Below, piece after piece: positions 1 through 8,616 of a stretch of DNA of 64,000 nt (positions are counted from its first letter, which is position 1; every line of letters starts with the position of its first letter). A program made the position numbers and the translations under genes. A model generated the notes under the pieces. That model was not told the origin of the DNA. It ran no database searches and saw nothing but the letters and a program-made list of their open reading frames with translations. Source of the DNA: Acinetobacter pseudolwoffii (GTDB taxonomy: Bacteria > Pseudomonadota > Gammaproteobacteria > Pseudomonadales > Moraxellaceae); NCBI RefSeq assembly GCF_002803605.1, contig NZ_PHRG01000005.1, positions 124,001-188,000 of the forward strand, given 5' to 3'.

Positions 1-637
1 TCTGAATATCAGATTTGTCATGACGGGTACAGACCAGATAAATGATGGAGCCTTTTTGCACCAAAGCCAGTGGATTGAGGATATAAGTCTTTTCTTCGCT
101 GTTGTGACCGCGGCCCTGATAGACACATTCCAGCTGTTTGTCCTGCAACAAGCCTTCATATACCGCCTGCTGTGCAGTCTTATCCACGAAAGGTGGAATG
201 AGCGGTTGGGTGGCTGGCACAATCCGTACCCGATTAATCCATTGGCGGACATTGTTTTGCGAGGACAGACTGCGGCGTGCCAGATCAAACCAGGGATTCA
301 TTTCTTCGATCAGGCTCGGTGGCAGCAAATGTTTTAAATGTTCTTCGACCATCATAAAGGTGACCGCCTGTGAGCTGGTCATATGCGGCAAGCTTTGCAG
401 CGGTGCATCTGAGCGCCAACGCCAGCCTTGTGGTGTGGTCTTGCTGCTTTCGATTGGAAAGCGCTGCGCAATCTGGTTCAGGTCACGCTGAATGGTACGC
501 AGGCTGATATCAATTCCTTCGCGATTCAAGATTTCCTGTAATTCACGTGTTCCCATCCATTTGCCGGTAGAAAGACGCGACAAGATTTGCCATTGGCGAT
601 ACAGGCTATTCGAGGTTTCTTTTTCTTGTGCTGACAT
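1..637 (-). CDS. WYL-domain transcriptional regulator (3' end outside window)
   Basis: Reading leftward from an ATG at 637-635, the frame stays open to the window edge, giving 212 residues without a stop. The N-terminal part (SLYRQWQILSRLSTGKWMGT, then LQEILNREGIDISLRTIQRD) is a DeoR/HTH_11-type winged helix. A linker follows, and then the start of a WYL domain (residues about 140-212, with YEGLLQDKQLECVYQGRG). Proteins with this layout bind DNA and sense a ligand, often a nucleotide or nucleic acid, through the WYL domain. The gene diverges from the ATP-grasp/Anbu operon across a 239-bp spacer, so it could regulate that operon, but I see no clear operator. The C-terminal third is not visible. 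Confidence 0.85.
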   Translation of the reverse strand, partial: MSAQEKETSNSLYRQWQILSRLSTGKWMGTRELQEILNREGIDISLRTIQRDLNQIAQRFPIESSKTTPQGWRWRSDAPLQSLPHMTSSQAVTFMMVEEHLKHLLPPSLIEEMNPWFDLARRSLSSQNNVRQWINRVRIVPATQPLIPPFVDKTAQQAVYEGLLQDKQLECVYQGRGHNSEEKTYILNPLALVQKGSIIYLVCTRHDKSDIQ

Positions 638-876
638 AATTTATTTTGCTGGCGATAAAGAGGATGGGATTTAGGCTTAGACTAACACAATAAAAAAACT
701 CTCATTTTTTCGCAAGTCTTTCTGCGCAACAATTGCCCTACAAACTAAAAACAACTTGGTAAGAAATGGCATTGAGTTCAGGGCGCATTTATTAGATTAA
801 TGGTAGTTGCAATATAGGTTCAATGGCATGGATATTGCTTTGATTTAATTATAATAGATGATAAGACGAGGTTTGT

Positions 877-2436
877 ATGCTTAAAGGAAATCGGGATACA
901 AATGTAATTGAAAAAATTGATAATTTTAGTTCCCAAAATCTTGGGAAAAATTTTATAGAGGCTAAAACAGCAACGGTATCGACTACAGCAAATCCACAAC
1001 TTTTATTTCAACAGTTGTCTTCAAAATTCTTTAATGAAATGCAGGATGAGCAAGTCATGTCCAGTCAGGCAAGTCAAAGACTGGAAGAATGGTTATCCCA
1101 ACACACGCTGGATGAATTGAATGCTCTGAATCAGGTGGCAAAAGAACATTTTTTACATCATGGCATTAGCTTTACGGTTTACGAAGATAAAGAGGGGGTA
1201 GAGCGAAGCATTCCTTTCGATATCATTCCACGAGTGATTGACCGCAAACAGTGGAATATGGTGGCTCTGGGGTCGGCACAACGCGTGCGCGCACTGAATC
1301 TGTTTTTACATGACATTTATCATCAACAGGATATTTTAAAAGCCAATATCATTCCTGAACTCCAGATTTTGACGCATGAGGCTTATCAGCCGCATATGTA
1401 TCAACATAGCCTGAAAGGCAGGATTTATAGCCAGATTAGTGGCATTGATGTAATACGTGATTCCAAGGGCGAATTTTATGTCTTGGAGGACAATCTTAGA
1501 ACGCCATCGGGTGTCTCTTATATGCTGGAATGCCGTAAGATTAGCCAAAAGCTGATGCCGAAAATATTTGAACAGTCCAAGATTGCTGGAATTGAGCAAT
1601 ACCCGCAGCTTTTAAAAGAAATCCTGATCGAAAACGCCCATGTCGACAAACCCTTTGTCGTAGTGCTGACGCCGGGGCGTTTTAATAGTGCTTACTATGA
1701 GCACGCCTTTCTCGCAAGAGAAATGAATGTACCGTTGGTAACATCACGTGATCTTTTTGTTGATGACTCGAAGGTTTATGTAAAAACTATACGTGGTCGC
1801 CAAAGAGTCGATGTTATTTATAGACGGGTCGATGATGCTTATCTCGATCCATTATGCTTTAAACCGGAGAGTACCCTGGGTGTACCTGGCTTAATGTCAG
1901 CTTATTTACAAAATAATGTCCTGATTGCCAACGCACCGGGTACAGGTGTCGCAGATGATAAATCGATTTATCCATATGTCGATAAAATGATTCATTTTTA
2001 TTTGGGTGAACAGCCAATACTAAAAAATGTTCCGACGTATCAATGTCGTAATCAGCAAGATTTAAGCTATGTTTTGGCCCATCTGGACCAGCTGGTGGTA
2101 AAAGAAGCTCAGGGTTCGGGTGGTTATGGCATGCTGATTGGGCCACAGGCTTCGAAACAGCAAATTGAATTTTTCAGGGAGAAAATTTTAGCTGCGCCGC
2201 ATTTGTATATTGCGCAGCCAACTTTGGACTTATCGGTTAGTCCGACTTTGACCAATTTTGGTATTGCTGAACGTCATATTGACTTGCGCCCATTTGTCTT
2301 AAGCTCGCCTTACCGTACTGAAATTGTGCAGGGTGGCTTGACACGTGTAGCGATGCAGCCCGGTTCACTGGTGGTGAATTCATCACAGGGTGGCGGTATT
2401 AAAGATACCTGGGTAGTCGACAATTTACATTCATAA
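877..2436 (+). CDS. Circularly permuted ATP-grasp protein (DUF404/DUF407 family)
   Basis: A 519-residue protein of the circularly permuted ATP-grasp type 2 family. Family-like segments are RVRALNLFLHDIYHQQDIL, DVIRDSKGEFYVLEDNLRTP, VVVLTPGRFNSAYYEHAFLA, the ATP-grasp strand LVVKEAQGSGGYGMLIGP near residue 408, and RHIDLRPFVLSS near the C-terminus. ATP-grasp enzymes activate carboxylates and ligate them to amines; in this cluster an amidoligase or peptide-ligase role is predicted, but the substrate is unknown. The start has a good Shine-Dalgarno (GAGG six bases upstream of ATG), and TATAAT at 850-855 could be a -10 box. It is the first gene of a tightly spaced operon, with the alpha-E gene beginning 22 bases downstream. 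Confidence 0.93.
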   Translation: MLKGNRDTNVIEKIDNFSSQNLGKNFIEAKTATVSTTANPQLLFQQLSSKFFNEMQDEQVMSSQASQRLEEWLSQHTLDELNALNQVAKEHFLHHGISFTVYEDKEGVERSIPFDIIPRVIDRKQWNMVALGSAQRVRALNLFLHDIYHQQDILKANIIPELQILTHEAYQPHMYQHSLKGRIYSQISGIDVIRDSKGEFYVLEDNLRTPSGVSYMLECRKISQKLMPKIFEQSKIAGIEQYPQLLKEILIENAHVDKPFVVVLTPGRFNSAYYEHAFLAREMNVPLVTSRDLFVDDSKVYVKTIRGRQRVDVIYRRVDDAYLDPLCFKPESTLGVPGLMSAYLQNNVLIANAPGTGVADDKSIYPYVDKMIHFYLGEQPILKNVPTYQCRNQQDLSYVLAHLDQLVVKEAQGSGGYGMLIGPQASKQQIEFFREKILAAPHLYIAQPTLDLSVSPTLTNFGIAERHIDLRPFVLSSPYRTEIVQGGLTRVAMQPGSLVVNSSQGGGIKDTWVVDNLHS

Positions 2437-2458
2437 TATTCCAAAGAAGGAAAATGTC

Positions 2459-3061
2459 ATGGTTTTGCTGAATAGCAATGCACAACATATTTTTTGGTTA
2501 GGGCGTTATTTATCTCGCACTCATTTTTTATGTGCGCGCTTTCCATTTTTAGAAGACGAAGCAGCTGTGGCCTATGCCCATGCTTTTTGTTTACCCGCTT
2601 TTGATGCCAGTTCCTTAAATGAATTGGTACTAGATTCAACTCAGACCGCATCTTTTAGCCAGCAGTTTAAAGTGGCTAAAGATAATATTCAGGAACTACG
2701 CGGAGTATTGTCTGCATCAGGCTATGCAGAACTAATGAAACTGATCAAAACTGCAGACAAAAATGCTGGTTATATTTGTGAAGTGGTGACTGAATGTGAA
2801 GATATTCTGGAAGCTGAATCTGCCGATATTTTTCTGTTCTTTAGCCTGGGACAATGTGTCGAACAGCTCGATCATCAGTTACGACTCGGTGAAGAAACCA
2901 GTACGACACTGTGCAAGATCGATGATGTAGTCAGAATTCTAGTGGAAATGGGCTGGGGTGACCTGGAGCAATACTGGGAACAGTTGCGTACAGAACCGAA
3001 CCGGATTCAGTTCTATCAGTTTAGCGACCATATCCATCAACTGTTTGAGGCAGATGTATGA
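2459..3061 (+). CDS. Alpha-E domain protein (DUF403), short form
   Basis: A 200-residue, mostly helical protein. The opening MVLLNSNAQHIFWLGRYLSR matches the alpha-E family signature, in which a helix begins with residues around FWLGRY-E-R. The family partners circularly permuted ATP-grasp proteins genetically and by fusion. Usual members are about 300 residues, so this one is clearly short. The C-terminus (EQLRTEPNRIQFYQFSDHIH) appears intact and its stop codon overlaps the next start by four bases (ATGA), so truncation by mutation is unlikely. SD AAGGA lies upstream of the ATG. No enzymatic motif is visible; it may be a scaffold or partner for the ATP-grasp enzyme. Confidence 0.85.
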   Translation: MVLLNSNAQHIFWLGRYLSRTHFLCARFPFLEDEAAVAYAHAFCLPAFDASSLNELVLDSTQTASFSQQFKVAKDNIQELRGVLSASGYAELMKLIKTADKNAGYICEVVTECEDILEAESADIFLFFSLGQCVEQLDHQLRLGEETSTTLCKIDDVVRILVEMGWGDLEQYWEQLRTEPNRIQFYQFSDHIHQLFEADV

Positions 3062-3837
3062 AATTGATGGTGAATCACCAAACGCATTATATGTATACAG
3101 CTGAGGTGAGGAACAGTATTCAGTACATCAAAATGATGCCTTCGAGCAATGCGCATCAACGGGTGCATTCCTGGGATATTAGTGTACCGGGGAATAAAGA
3201 AATCCGAAAAGATGCCTTTCATAATCTGTGGATGACCTGTAACCAGCGTGAACCTTATTATTCCTTAACGATCATGGCGCAAGGGATTGTCGAGCTGAAT
3301 CCCGCGCATCAGACTGGACTGAATGATTCAATCAATCCCAATATTTTTTTACAGCCAACCGAATCAACGCAATGTAATGCAGCAATGAAAGATTTTGCAC
3401 AAGCTCATGTCCCTGCATTAAGCCGTCAACGTCTGATTGAACTGGCACAGGCCTTGCTGGAACATGTCCCTTATATTTCCAATAGCACCTCAGTGCAAGG
3501 CTCTGCCATAGATGCCTTTGAAGCACGTCAGGGGGTCTGTCAGGATCATAGTCATATTTTCATTGCCATGTGTAAATATCTGGGCTTGGCTGCCCGTTAT
3601 GTTTCTGGCTATTTATATGCACAAAATGCTTCACATCTGGCCAGTCATGCCTGGGCAGAGGTGTTTGTAGAGCAGACATGGTATTGTTTTGATGTGAGTA
3701 ATCTGCTGTTTAGTCCAAGCTCGCATATTTATGTAGCCATTGGGCGGGATTATTGGGATGTAGCACCGGTACGCGGTGTGAGGGAGAAGGGCGGAGTGGA
3801 ATCCATGCATTCCATTGTTCAGGTACTAGGATGTTAA
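3058..3837 (+). CDS. Transglutaminase-like cysteine peptidase family protein
   Basis: A 259-residue protein with a bacterial transglutaminase N-terminal region (LMVNHQTHYMYTAEVRNSIQ) followed by a transglutaminase core. The Cys-His-Asp triad is readable: C161 in ARQGVCQDHSH, H197 in ASHAWAEVFV and D212 in WYCFDVSNLL. Such proteins act as thiol peptidases, amidases or acyl transferases. The ATG overlaps the alpha-E stop by four bases, which implies translational coupling, and the Anbu gene follows 13 bases after the stop. There is no signal peptide, so it is probably cytoplasmic with its partners. The triad is seen in the sequence; any role in transferring or cleaving a peptide tag is inferred from the cluster. 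Confidence 0.93.
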   Translation: MKLMVNHQTHYMYTAEVRNSIQYIKMMPSSNAHQRVHSWDISVPGNKEIRKDAFHNLWMTCNQREPYYSLTIMAQGIVELNPAHQTGLNDSINPNIFLQPTESTQCNAAMKDFAQAHVPALSRQRLIELAQALLEHVPYISNSTSVQGSAIDAFEARQGVCQDHSHIFIAMCKYLGLAARYVSGYLYAQNASHLASHAWAEVFVEQTWYCFDVSNLLFSPSSHIYVAIGRDYWDVAPVRGVREKGGVESMHSIVQVLGC

Positions 3838-3850
3838 TAAGGACAAAAGA

Positions 3851-4585
3851 ATGACGTATTGTTGTGCGCTACGTTTAGAGCAAGGTATGCTTTTTATTAG
3901 TGATACACGGACCAATGCCGGAGTAGATCATATTTCTGTCTTTCGCAAACTGTATACCTTTGGTATTCCTGGGGAGCGTATGATCGTCATACAGGCCTCC
4001 GGAAATCTGGCCACAACACAAGCCGTAATTGGGCGTATCAAAAATCAGCTGGAGTTGAAGCAGGAACCCAATATACTCAGTCTGCATACCATGTTTGATG
4101 TGGCTGAACTGATCGGGAGCACGCTTAAGAGAGTCATCGCCAATGTCACCAGCGACATTTTGGAACAGAGTAATTATTATTGTAATTTACTGGTGGGTGG
4201 TCAGCTCAAAGATCAAGAAATGCAGCTCTATCATGTGTATCCGCAAGGAAATTTTATCTGTGCCACGCGGGATACGCCGTATTTCCAGATTGGCGAGAGT
4301 AAATATGGCAAGCCGATATTGGATCGCGCCTTGACTTATGATATGCCGCTGGATGAAGCTCTGCGTTGTTCGCTCATTTCATTTGCATCGACCTTACGTT
4401 CCAATGTATCGGTCGGTATGCCACTCGATGTGCTGGTGTATAAAAAAGACAGTTTAATGATGCCGAGGGGTAAACGTATTGCCGAAGATGATGAATATTT
4501 CACGTCGATCAGCCGGCAATGGTCAGACACCTTGAAAAAAGGACTGGCAGCGCTACCTGTTCCATCGAATGAATATTTTCTGTAA
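3851..4585 (+). CDS. Proteasome-type peptidase Anbu (ancestral beta subunit)
   Basis: A 244-residue member of the Anbu/proteasome-type Ntn-hydrolase family. It begins MTYCCALRL, so removal of Met1 exposes Thr as the N-terminal nucleophile. The family block SDTRTNAGVDHI gives Asp at mature position 17, and Lys in FRKLYTF is at mature position 32, which matches the Thr1/Asp17/Lys32-33 pattern of proteasome beta subunits. No propeptide is present, as in Anbu and unlike HslV-independent beta subunits. Anbu subunits self-assemble into helical or ring-like oligomers. SD AAGGA precedes the ATG. It is the last gene of the ATP-grasp/alpha-E/transglutaminase operon; its natural substrate is unknown. 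Confidence 0.93.
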   Translation: MTYCCALRLEQGMLFISDTRTNAGVDHISVFRKLYTFGIPGERMIVIQASGNLATTQAVIGRIKNQLELKQEPNILSLHTMFDVAELIGSTLKRVIANVTSDILEQSNYYCNLLVGGQLKDQEMQLYHVYPQGNFICATRDTPYFQIGESKYGKPILDRALTYDMPLDEALRCSLISFASTLRSNVSVGMPLDVLVYKKDSLMMPRGKRIAEDDEYFTSISRQWSDTLKKGLAALPVPSNEYFL

Positions 4586-4663
4586 AAGGTATTCTGGTTC
4601 AGTTTTTTCGCGTACAGTATGAACTTCTGTGCACCAGCATAATAAAAATAGATAAGTTAGCGC

Positions 4664-5095
4664 ATGTACCAATTTTGTTACGCCAGTAAAAGTACGTCTT
4701 CTAAAGTTGATTTGCTTGAAGATCTGACCAATATCCTGAAAGAAGCACGTGATTTTAATCATCGCTATCAAGTCACAGGAGTGCTGTATTTTGCCGATGG
4801 TTATTTTTTTCAATGTCTGGAAGGTGAGTGTTTAACCTTAAAAAGTCTGCTGCTCGAGAGACTCAATAAAGATCCTCGCCATCATGATATTAAATTGTTT
4901 GAGACCAAGGAAATCGAATATCCGAGTTTCCCCGACTGGTCGATGAAGTATATTTCTAAACGCAGTCAAATCCAGCAATTCTGTCAGGACATGGGATTTA
5001 ATGACTTTAATCCTTTTGCCTTTCAGCAACATCATGTCGATGCTTTATTAGAGAAATTGAGTTTAGAGCAGGCTGAAGAACAAAAATCAGCTTAA
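4664..5095 (+). CDS. BLUF-domain blue-light photoreceptor (BlsA-like)
   Basis: A 143-residue stand-alone BLUF protein. The FAD-binding photocycle residues are in place: Tyr6 (FCYASKS), Asn32 (DFNHRYQVTG), Gln50 (YFFQCLEGE), and the Trp92/Met94 pair in FPDWSMKYI. The roughly 45 residues after the BLUF core form a helical tail and carry no output domain such as EAL, so signalling probably occurs by protein-protein contact. This matches Acinetobacter BlsA in size; BlsA links blue light to motility, biofilm and metabolism, and several paralogs can occur per genome, so orthology is not certain. It lies 78 bases after Anbu on the same strand, with a poor SD, so it may have its own promoter. A terminator follows. 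Confidence 0.93.
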   Translation: MYQFCYASKSTSSKVDLLEDLTNILKEARDFNHRYQVTGVLYFADGYFFQCLEGECLTLKSLLLERLNKDPRHHDIKLFETKEIEYPSFPDWSMKYISKRSQIQQFCQDMGFNDFNPFAFQQHHVDALLEKLSLEQAEEQKSA

Positions 5096-5101
5096 ATAAA
5101 A

Positions 5102-5127
5102 AGCCCAACTTCTGTTGGACTTTTTTG
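5102..5127 (+). terminator. Intrinsic terminator after the BLUF gene
   Basis: An imperfect stem (AGCCCAAC / GTTGGACT, one mismatch) with loop TTCT is followed by a run of six T. It sits directly after the BLUF stop codon. A-rich sequence on the other side could make it bidirectional, serving alr as well. Confidence 0.7.
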
Positions 5128-5142
5128 GCTCTGAGGATCAAC

Positions 5143-6213
5143 TCAAATAACTTTACGTAGCGGACGATGACTGAGTCTGCATAACAGTTCATAACCAATG
5201 GTGCCATTGGCTTCAGCAACCTCATCGACCAAACGGGTATTCCCCCAAAGTTCGACTTGAGTGCCAGGTTTTACCTGCATCGCAGTTACATCAATCGCGA
5301 TCATGTCCATTGCTACACGACCAATGACACGCGTTTGCTGGCCATTAATCGCCACATAGTTCTGTTTCGGGAAAGCACGAGGGTAGCCATCACCATAGCC
5401 AATTGAAACAATCGCAAGTGTCATGTCTTGCTCAGCTGTAAATGTTGAACCATAACCGACATGCTCACCTGCCTTGATATGGTTAAGTGCAATCACTTCG
5501 GCAGTAAAGGTCATGACTGGTTTTAAATCCAGATCATGCACATCACGATCTGCAAATGGAGTCGCGCCATAAAGCATGATCCCGGGACGGACAAAATCAA
5601 AATGCAATTCTGGATATTTATAAATGGCTGCTGAATTACAGCATGAACCCATCAATGGTGCGCAGTCATTTTTAATTTCTAAGAATTGACGGATTTGTTC
5701 ATCATTCAGCGGGTGATCAGCATCGGCATTGGCAAAATGCATCGCCAAAACACAAGTAAAACCTTCAGCTTTGAGTTGATTGATCACGTCTTTAATTACA
5801 TCAATTTTAAAGCCAAGACGGTTCATCCCGCTATTCAGCTTGACCCAGACTTTCAGGTCTTTGGCGATATAAGCATCTTTATGTGCCAAGAGCCAATCGA
5901 CCTGTGCCTGCTGATGCACAATCACTTCAATATTCTGATCAATCACGATTGGCATTTCGTCTGCAACAAAAACACCTTCGATGAGCGTGATCGGCTGTTG
6001 ATAACCCAGTTCACGAATTTCCAGGGCTTCTTGTAAGCATGCGACACCAAAAGCATCACTTGCACTTAAGGCTGCCAGGCAGTCTTTAACTCCATGTCCG
6101 TAAGCATTGGCTTTGACCATACTGACGATTTTAGCGGTTGGGGCAAGTTGTTTGACACGGTTTAAATTATATTGCAGTGCTGCACTGTCAATATAAACTG
6201 TAGCTTGGCGCAC
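5143..6213 (-). CDS. alr: Alanine racemase
   Basis: A 356-residue PLP-dependent enzyme that interconverts L- and D-alanine, supplying D-Ala for peptidoglycan or allowing D-Ala catabolism. The PLP lysine is K34 in VSMVKANAYGHG, and the catalytic tyrosine lies in EHVGYGSTF. Other family blocks are WVKLNSGMNRLGF, VRPGIMLYG, SIGYGDGYPR and IGRVAMDM. The length fits E. coli Alr and DadX (356-359), so sequence alone does not distinguish biosynthetic Alr from catabolic DadX. Its position 48 bases downstream of dnaB is the common dnaB-alr arrangement and favours biosynthetic alr. It is encoded on the minus strand and probably cotranscribed with dnaB. Confidence 0.96.
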   Translation of the reverse strand: MRQATVYIDSAALQYNLNRVKQLAPTAKIVSMVKANAYGHGVKDCLAALSASDAFGVACLQEALEIRELGYQQPITLIEGVFVADEMPIVIDQNIEVIVHQQAQVDWLLAHKDAYIAKDLKVWVKLNSGMNRLGFKIDVIKDVINQLKAEGFTCVLAMHFANADADHPLNDEQIRQFLEIKNDCAPLMGSCCNSAAIYKYPELHFDFVRPGIMLYGATPFADRDVHDLDLKPVMTFTAEVIALNHIKAGEHVGYGSTFTAEQDMTLAIVSIGYGDGYPRAFPKQNYVAINGQQTRVIGRVAMDMIAIDVTAMQVKPGTQVELWGNTRLVDEVAEANGTIGYELLCRLSHRPLRKVI

Positions 6214-6261
6214 CCTAAATTACTCCTGGAGGGACGATGGAAATCTGATGATTGAGCTTGT

Positions 6262-7704
6262 TTACTCTTCATCATCATACTGAGCATAAAACTCAGGTGA
6301 GAGATTACTAAAACGGGTATATTGACCTTCGAAAGCCAGACGTACCGTACCAATCGGGCCGTTACGCTGCTTACCAATAATAATTTCAGCAGTGCCGGCT
6401 TCCTTTGATTCCTTGTTATAAACCTCGTCGCGGTAAATGAACATGATCAAATCGGCATCCTGCTCGATTGCACCGGATTCACGTAAATCGGACATCACCG
6501 GGCGTTTATTGGGGCGGTTTTCCAGGGCGCGGTTTAACTGGGAAAGTGCAATCACAGGGCACTGCATTTCTTTGGCTAAGGCTTTTAAACTTCGTGAAAT
6601 TTCCGAGATCTCGCCGACACGGTTGTCGCCCATACCGGGTACTTTCATCAACTGAAGATAATCGACCATGATACAGCCGAGTTTGCCACCATGCATTTTG
6701 GCAATACGACGGGCACGGGAACGTAATTCAGTTGGTGGCAGGGCAGAGGAATCATCGATATACAGGTTTTTTTCCTGTAAATGCACAATGGTACTGGTCA
6801 CTTTTGACCACTCATCGCTGTCCATTTTGCCTGAACGCAAATGCCCCTGATGCACACGGCCAAATGACGAAATCAAACGCATGGCAATCGAATCCGCTGG
6901 CATCTCCATGGAATAGACCAGCGCCGGCAGGTTGTTATTAAATAAAACGCTTTCGACCAGGTTCATGGCAAAGGTGGTTTTACCCATGGACGGACGCGCC
7001 GCGACAATAATCAGGTCGCCGGATTGCATGCCTGAGGTTTTATTATCCAGCTCCACAAAACCTGTGGTTAGACCGGTAATGCTACCTTCCATTTGTGATA
7101 ATTCATTCAATTTATCAAAAACATCGGCAACGACAGAGTTAATCGGTTTAGGCCCTTGCGCCTTGGCATTATTATTATGCTGTTCTGCAATCGAGAAAAT
7201 ATTGGTTTCAGCCAAGTCCAGAATTTCACTGACGGTACGGCCTTTGGTGTCATAGGCATTTTGTAAAATTTCAGAGCTGACTTTAATCATGCTGCGCAGG
7301 GTGGAGAATTCTTTAATTTTGCCTGCATAGGTTTCCAGGTTGTAGAAACTCGATGGCGAGTCTGCCATGAGCTGCATCAGATATTCTTCACCGCCAATCG
7401 CATCCAGTAAATTCTGCTTGATCAGCCAGTCATGCACCAGTACCGCATCATAAGGTGAGTTTTCTTTAGAGAGCTGATCAATGGCGCGGAAAATATATTT
7501 ATGTCGGGTCGCATAAAAATCATTTTCAGTCAGCACATCACCGACCTGTTCAAAAGATTCGGCAACGGTCATTAATGCAGCAAGTACGGCTTGTTCAATC
7601 GCTAAATTGTGCGGTGGAGTACGAAATTCCTTGAGATTGCTGTTCTCAGTACTGATTTCGATATTAGCGCTGGTCGGCTTTTTGCTGGCATTCGCCTGTG
7701 ACAT
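6262..7704 (-). CDS. dnaB: Replicative DNA helicase DnaB
   Basis: A 480-residue hexameric helicase that unwinds DNA at the replication fork. The N-terminal DnaB domain (PHNLAIEQAVLAALMT) is followed by a RecA-like domain with Walker A ARPSMGKTTFAMN, Walker B-like CIMVDYLQLM, SQLNRALENR and the C-terminal IIIGKQRNGPIGTV block. The chosen ATG encodes MSQANASKK and is preceded by AGGG seven bases upstream. A TTG eight codons earlier (7728) keeps the frame open but has no ribosome binding site. The gene heads a probable dnaB-alr transcript downstream of the rpsF-rpsR-rplI block. Confidence 0.97.
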   Translation of the reverse strand: MSQANASKKPTSANIEISTENSNLKEFRTPPHNLAIEQAVLAALMTVAESFEQVGDVLTENDFYATRHKYIFRAIDQLSKENSPYDAVLVHDWLIKQNLLDAIGGEEYLMQLMADSPSSFYNLETYAGKIKEFSTLRSMIKVSSEILQNAYDTKGRTVSEILDLAETNIFSIAEQHNNNAKAQGPKPINSVVADVFDKLNELSQMEGSITGLTTGFVELDNKTSGMQSGDLIIVAARPSMGKTTFAMNLVESVLFNNNLPALVYSMEMPADSIAMRLISSFGRVHQGHLRSGKMDSDEWSKVTSTIVHLQEKNLYIDDSSALPPTELRSRARRIAKMHGGKLGCIMVDYLQLMKVPGMGDNRVGEISEISRSLKALAKEMQCPVIALSQLNRALENRPNKRPVMSDLRESGAIEQDADLIMFIYRDEVYNKESKEAGTAEIIIGKQRNGPIGTVRLAFEGQYTRFSNLSPEFYAQYDDEE

Positions 7705-7876
7705 ATAAATCCCTGATTTTAAATACAATGGTTAAACATTATCGGAGATGAATAGCTTTTATTCACTACGACATGAAATCATACGCGTTCTGAAATCAAA
7801 TGCGAAGGGTAAATTTTCATTTGTATGGGTAATAAAATAATTTTTAAGCAGGAGATACCTGTCATTTTTTTATAGA

Positions 7877-7908
7877 TAAAAAAAGAGCATGCTTTCGCAT
7901 GCTCTTTT
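7877..7908 (-). terminator. Intrinsic terminator after rplI
   Basis: A perfect stem (GAGCATGC / GCATGCTC) with a four-base loop is extended by A/T pairs. On the minus strand it is followed by a U-rich tail, just past the rplI stop. It separates the ribosomal-protein operon from dnaB. Confidence 0.88.
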
Positions 7909-7920
7909 TGAGGCGAGAAA

Positions 7921-8367
7921 TTACTCAGCTACGATAGTAACCAGAACTTCTGCAGTAACATCATGGTGCAATTGGATTGCGATGTTAAATTCGCCAGTGT
8001 GACGAAGTGCGCCATTTGGAAGACGTACTTCTGCACGGTCTACTTCTAGACCAGCATTTGTCAACGCGTCAGCGATGTCACGAGTACCGATAGAACCGAA
8101 TAGTTTACCTTCGTCACCAGCTTTCGCAGTGATTACGATATTTACTTCGTTCAATTGGTCAGCACGTGCTTGAGCAGCAGCTAAAACATCAGCTTCAGCT
8201 TTCTCAAGTTCAGCACGACGAGCTTCAAAAGCAGCAGTGTTTGATTCTGTTGCAGCAACTGCCATACCTTGTGGGATAAGGAAGTTACGGCCATAACCAG
8301 CTTTAACTGATACTTTATCGCCTAGTTTACCTAGGTTTTTAATGCGTTGTAATAAGATAATATCCAC
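7921..8367 (-). CDS. rplI: 50S ribosomal protein bL9
   Basis: A 148-residue protein with the typical L9 N-terminal RNA-binding domain ([20 protein letters not shown], then [16 protein letters not shown]), a long connecting helix rich in Ala, Glu and Arg, and the C-terminal domain ([16 protein letters not shown]). L9 binds 23S rRNA near the L1 stalk and influences reading-frame fidelity. Length matches E. coli (149). It is the last gene of the rpsF-rpsR-rplI operon, nine bases after rpsR, and is followed by a strong terminator. Confidence 0.98.
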   Translation of the reverse strand: MDIILLQRIKNLGKLGDKVSVKAGYGRNFLIPQGMAVAATESNTAAFEARRAELEKAEADVLAAAQARADQLNEVNIVITAKAGDEGKLFGSIGTRDIADALTNAGLEVDRAEVRLPNGALRHTGEFNIAIQLHHDVTAEVLVTIVAE

Positions 8368-8376
8368 AGCTCAACC

Positions 8377-8604
8377 TCACTTATGATTGTCAGTGTAAGG
8401 GATCAAAGACAAGAAGCGAGCTTGTTTAATAGCTAGCGCCAATTGACGTTGGTAACGAGCTTTAGTACCTGTAATACGGCTAGGAACAATCTTGCCGTTT
8501 TCAGTGATGTACTGTTTTAAAGTGTCGATATCTTTGTAGTCGATGTACGTAACGTTCTCAGCTGTAAAGCGGCAGAACTTGCGACGACGGTAAAAACGTG
8601 CCAT
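8377..8604 (-). CDS. rpsR: 30S ribosomal protein bS18
   Basis: A 75-residue protein with the S18 core: [36 protein letters not shown] and [18 protein letters not shown]18 dimerises with S6 and binds the 16S rRNA platform. Length matches E. coli (75). It lies between rpsF (12 bases) and rplI (9 bases) and has an SD of the AGGAG type. The order rpsF-rpsR-rplI without priB is normal for Acinetobacter-like genomes. Confidence 0.98.
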   Translation of the reverse strand: MARFYRRRKFCRFTAENVTYIDYKDIDTLKQYITENGKIVPSRITGTKARYQRQLALAIKQARFLSLIPYTDNHK

Positions 8605-8616
8605 GTTATGTTCTCC

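Noticed and set aside
20-674. Three plus-strand ORFs (20-337, 138-491, 492-674)
   Set aside because: They lie antisense to the WYL regulator, which has clear HTH and WYL sequence; no SD or family match for the plus-strand frames.
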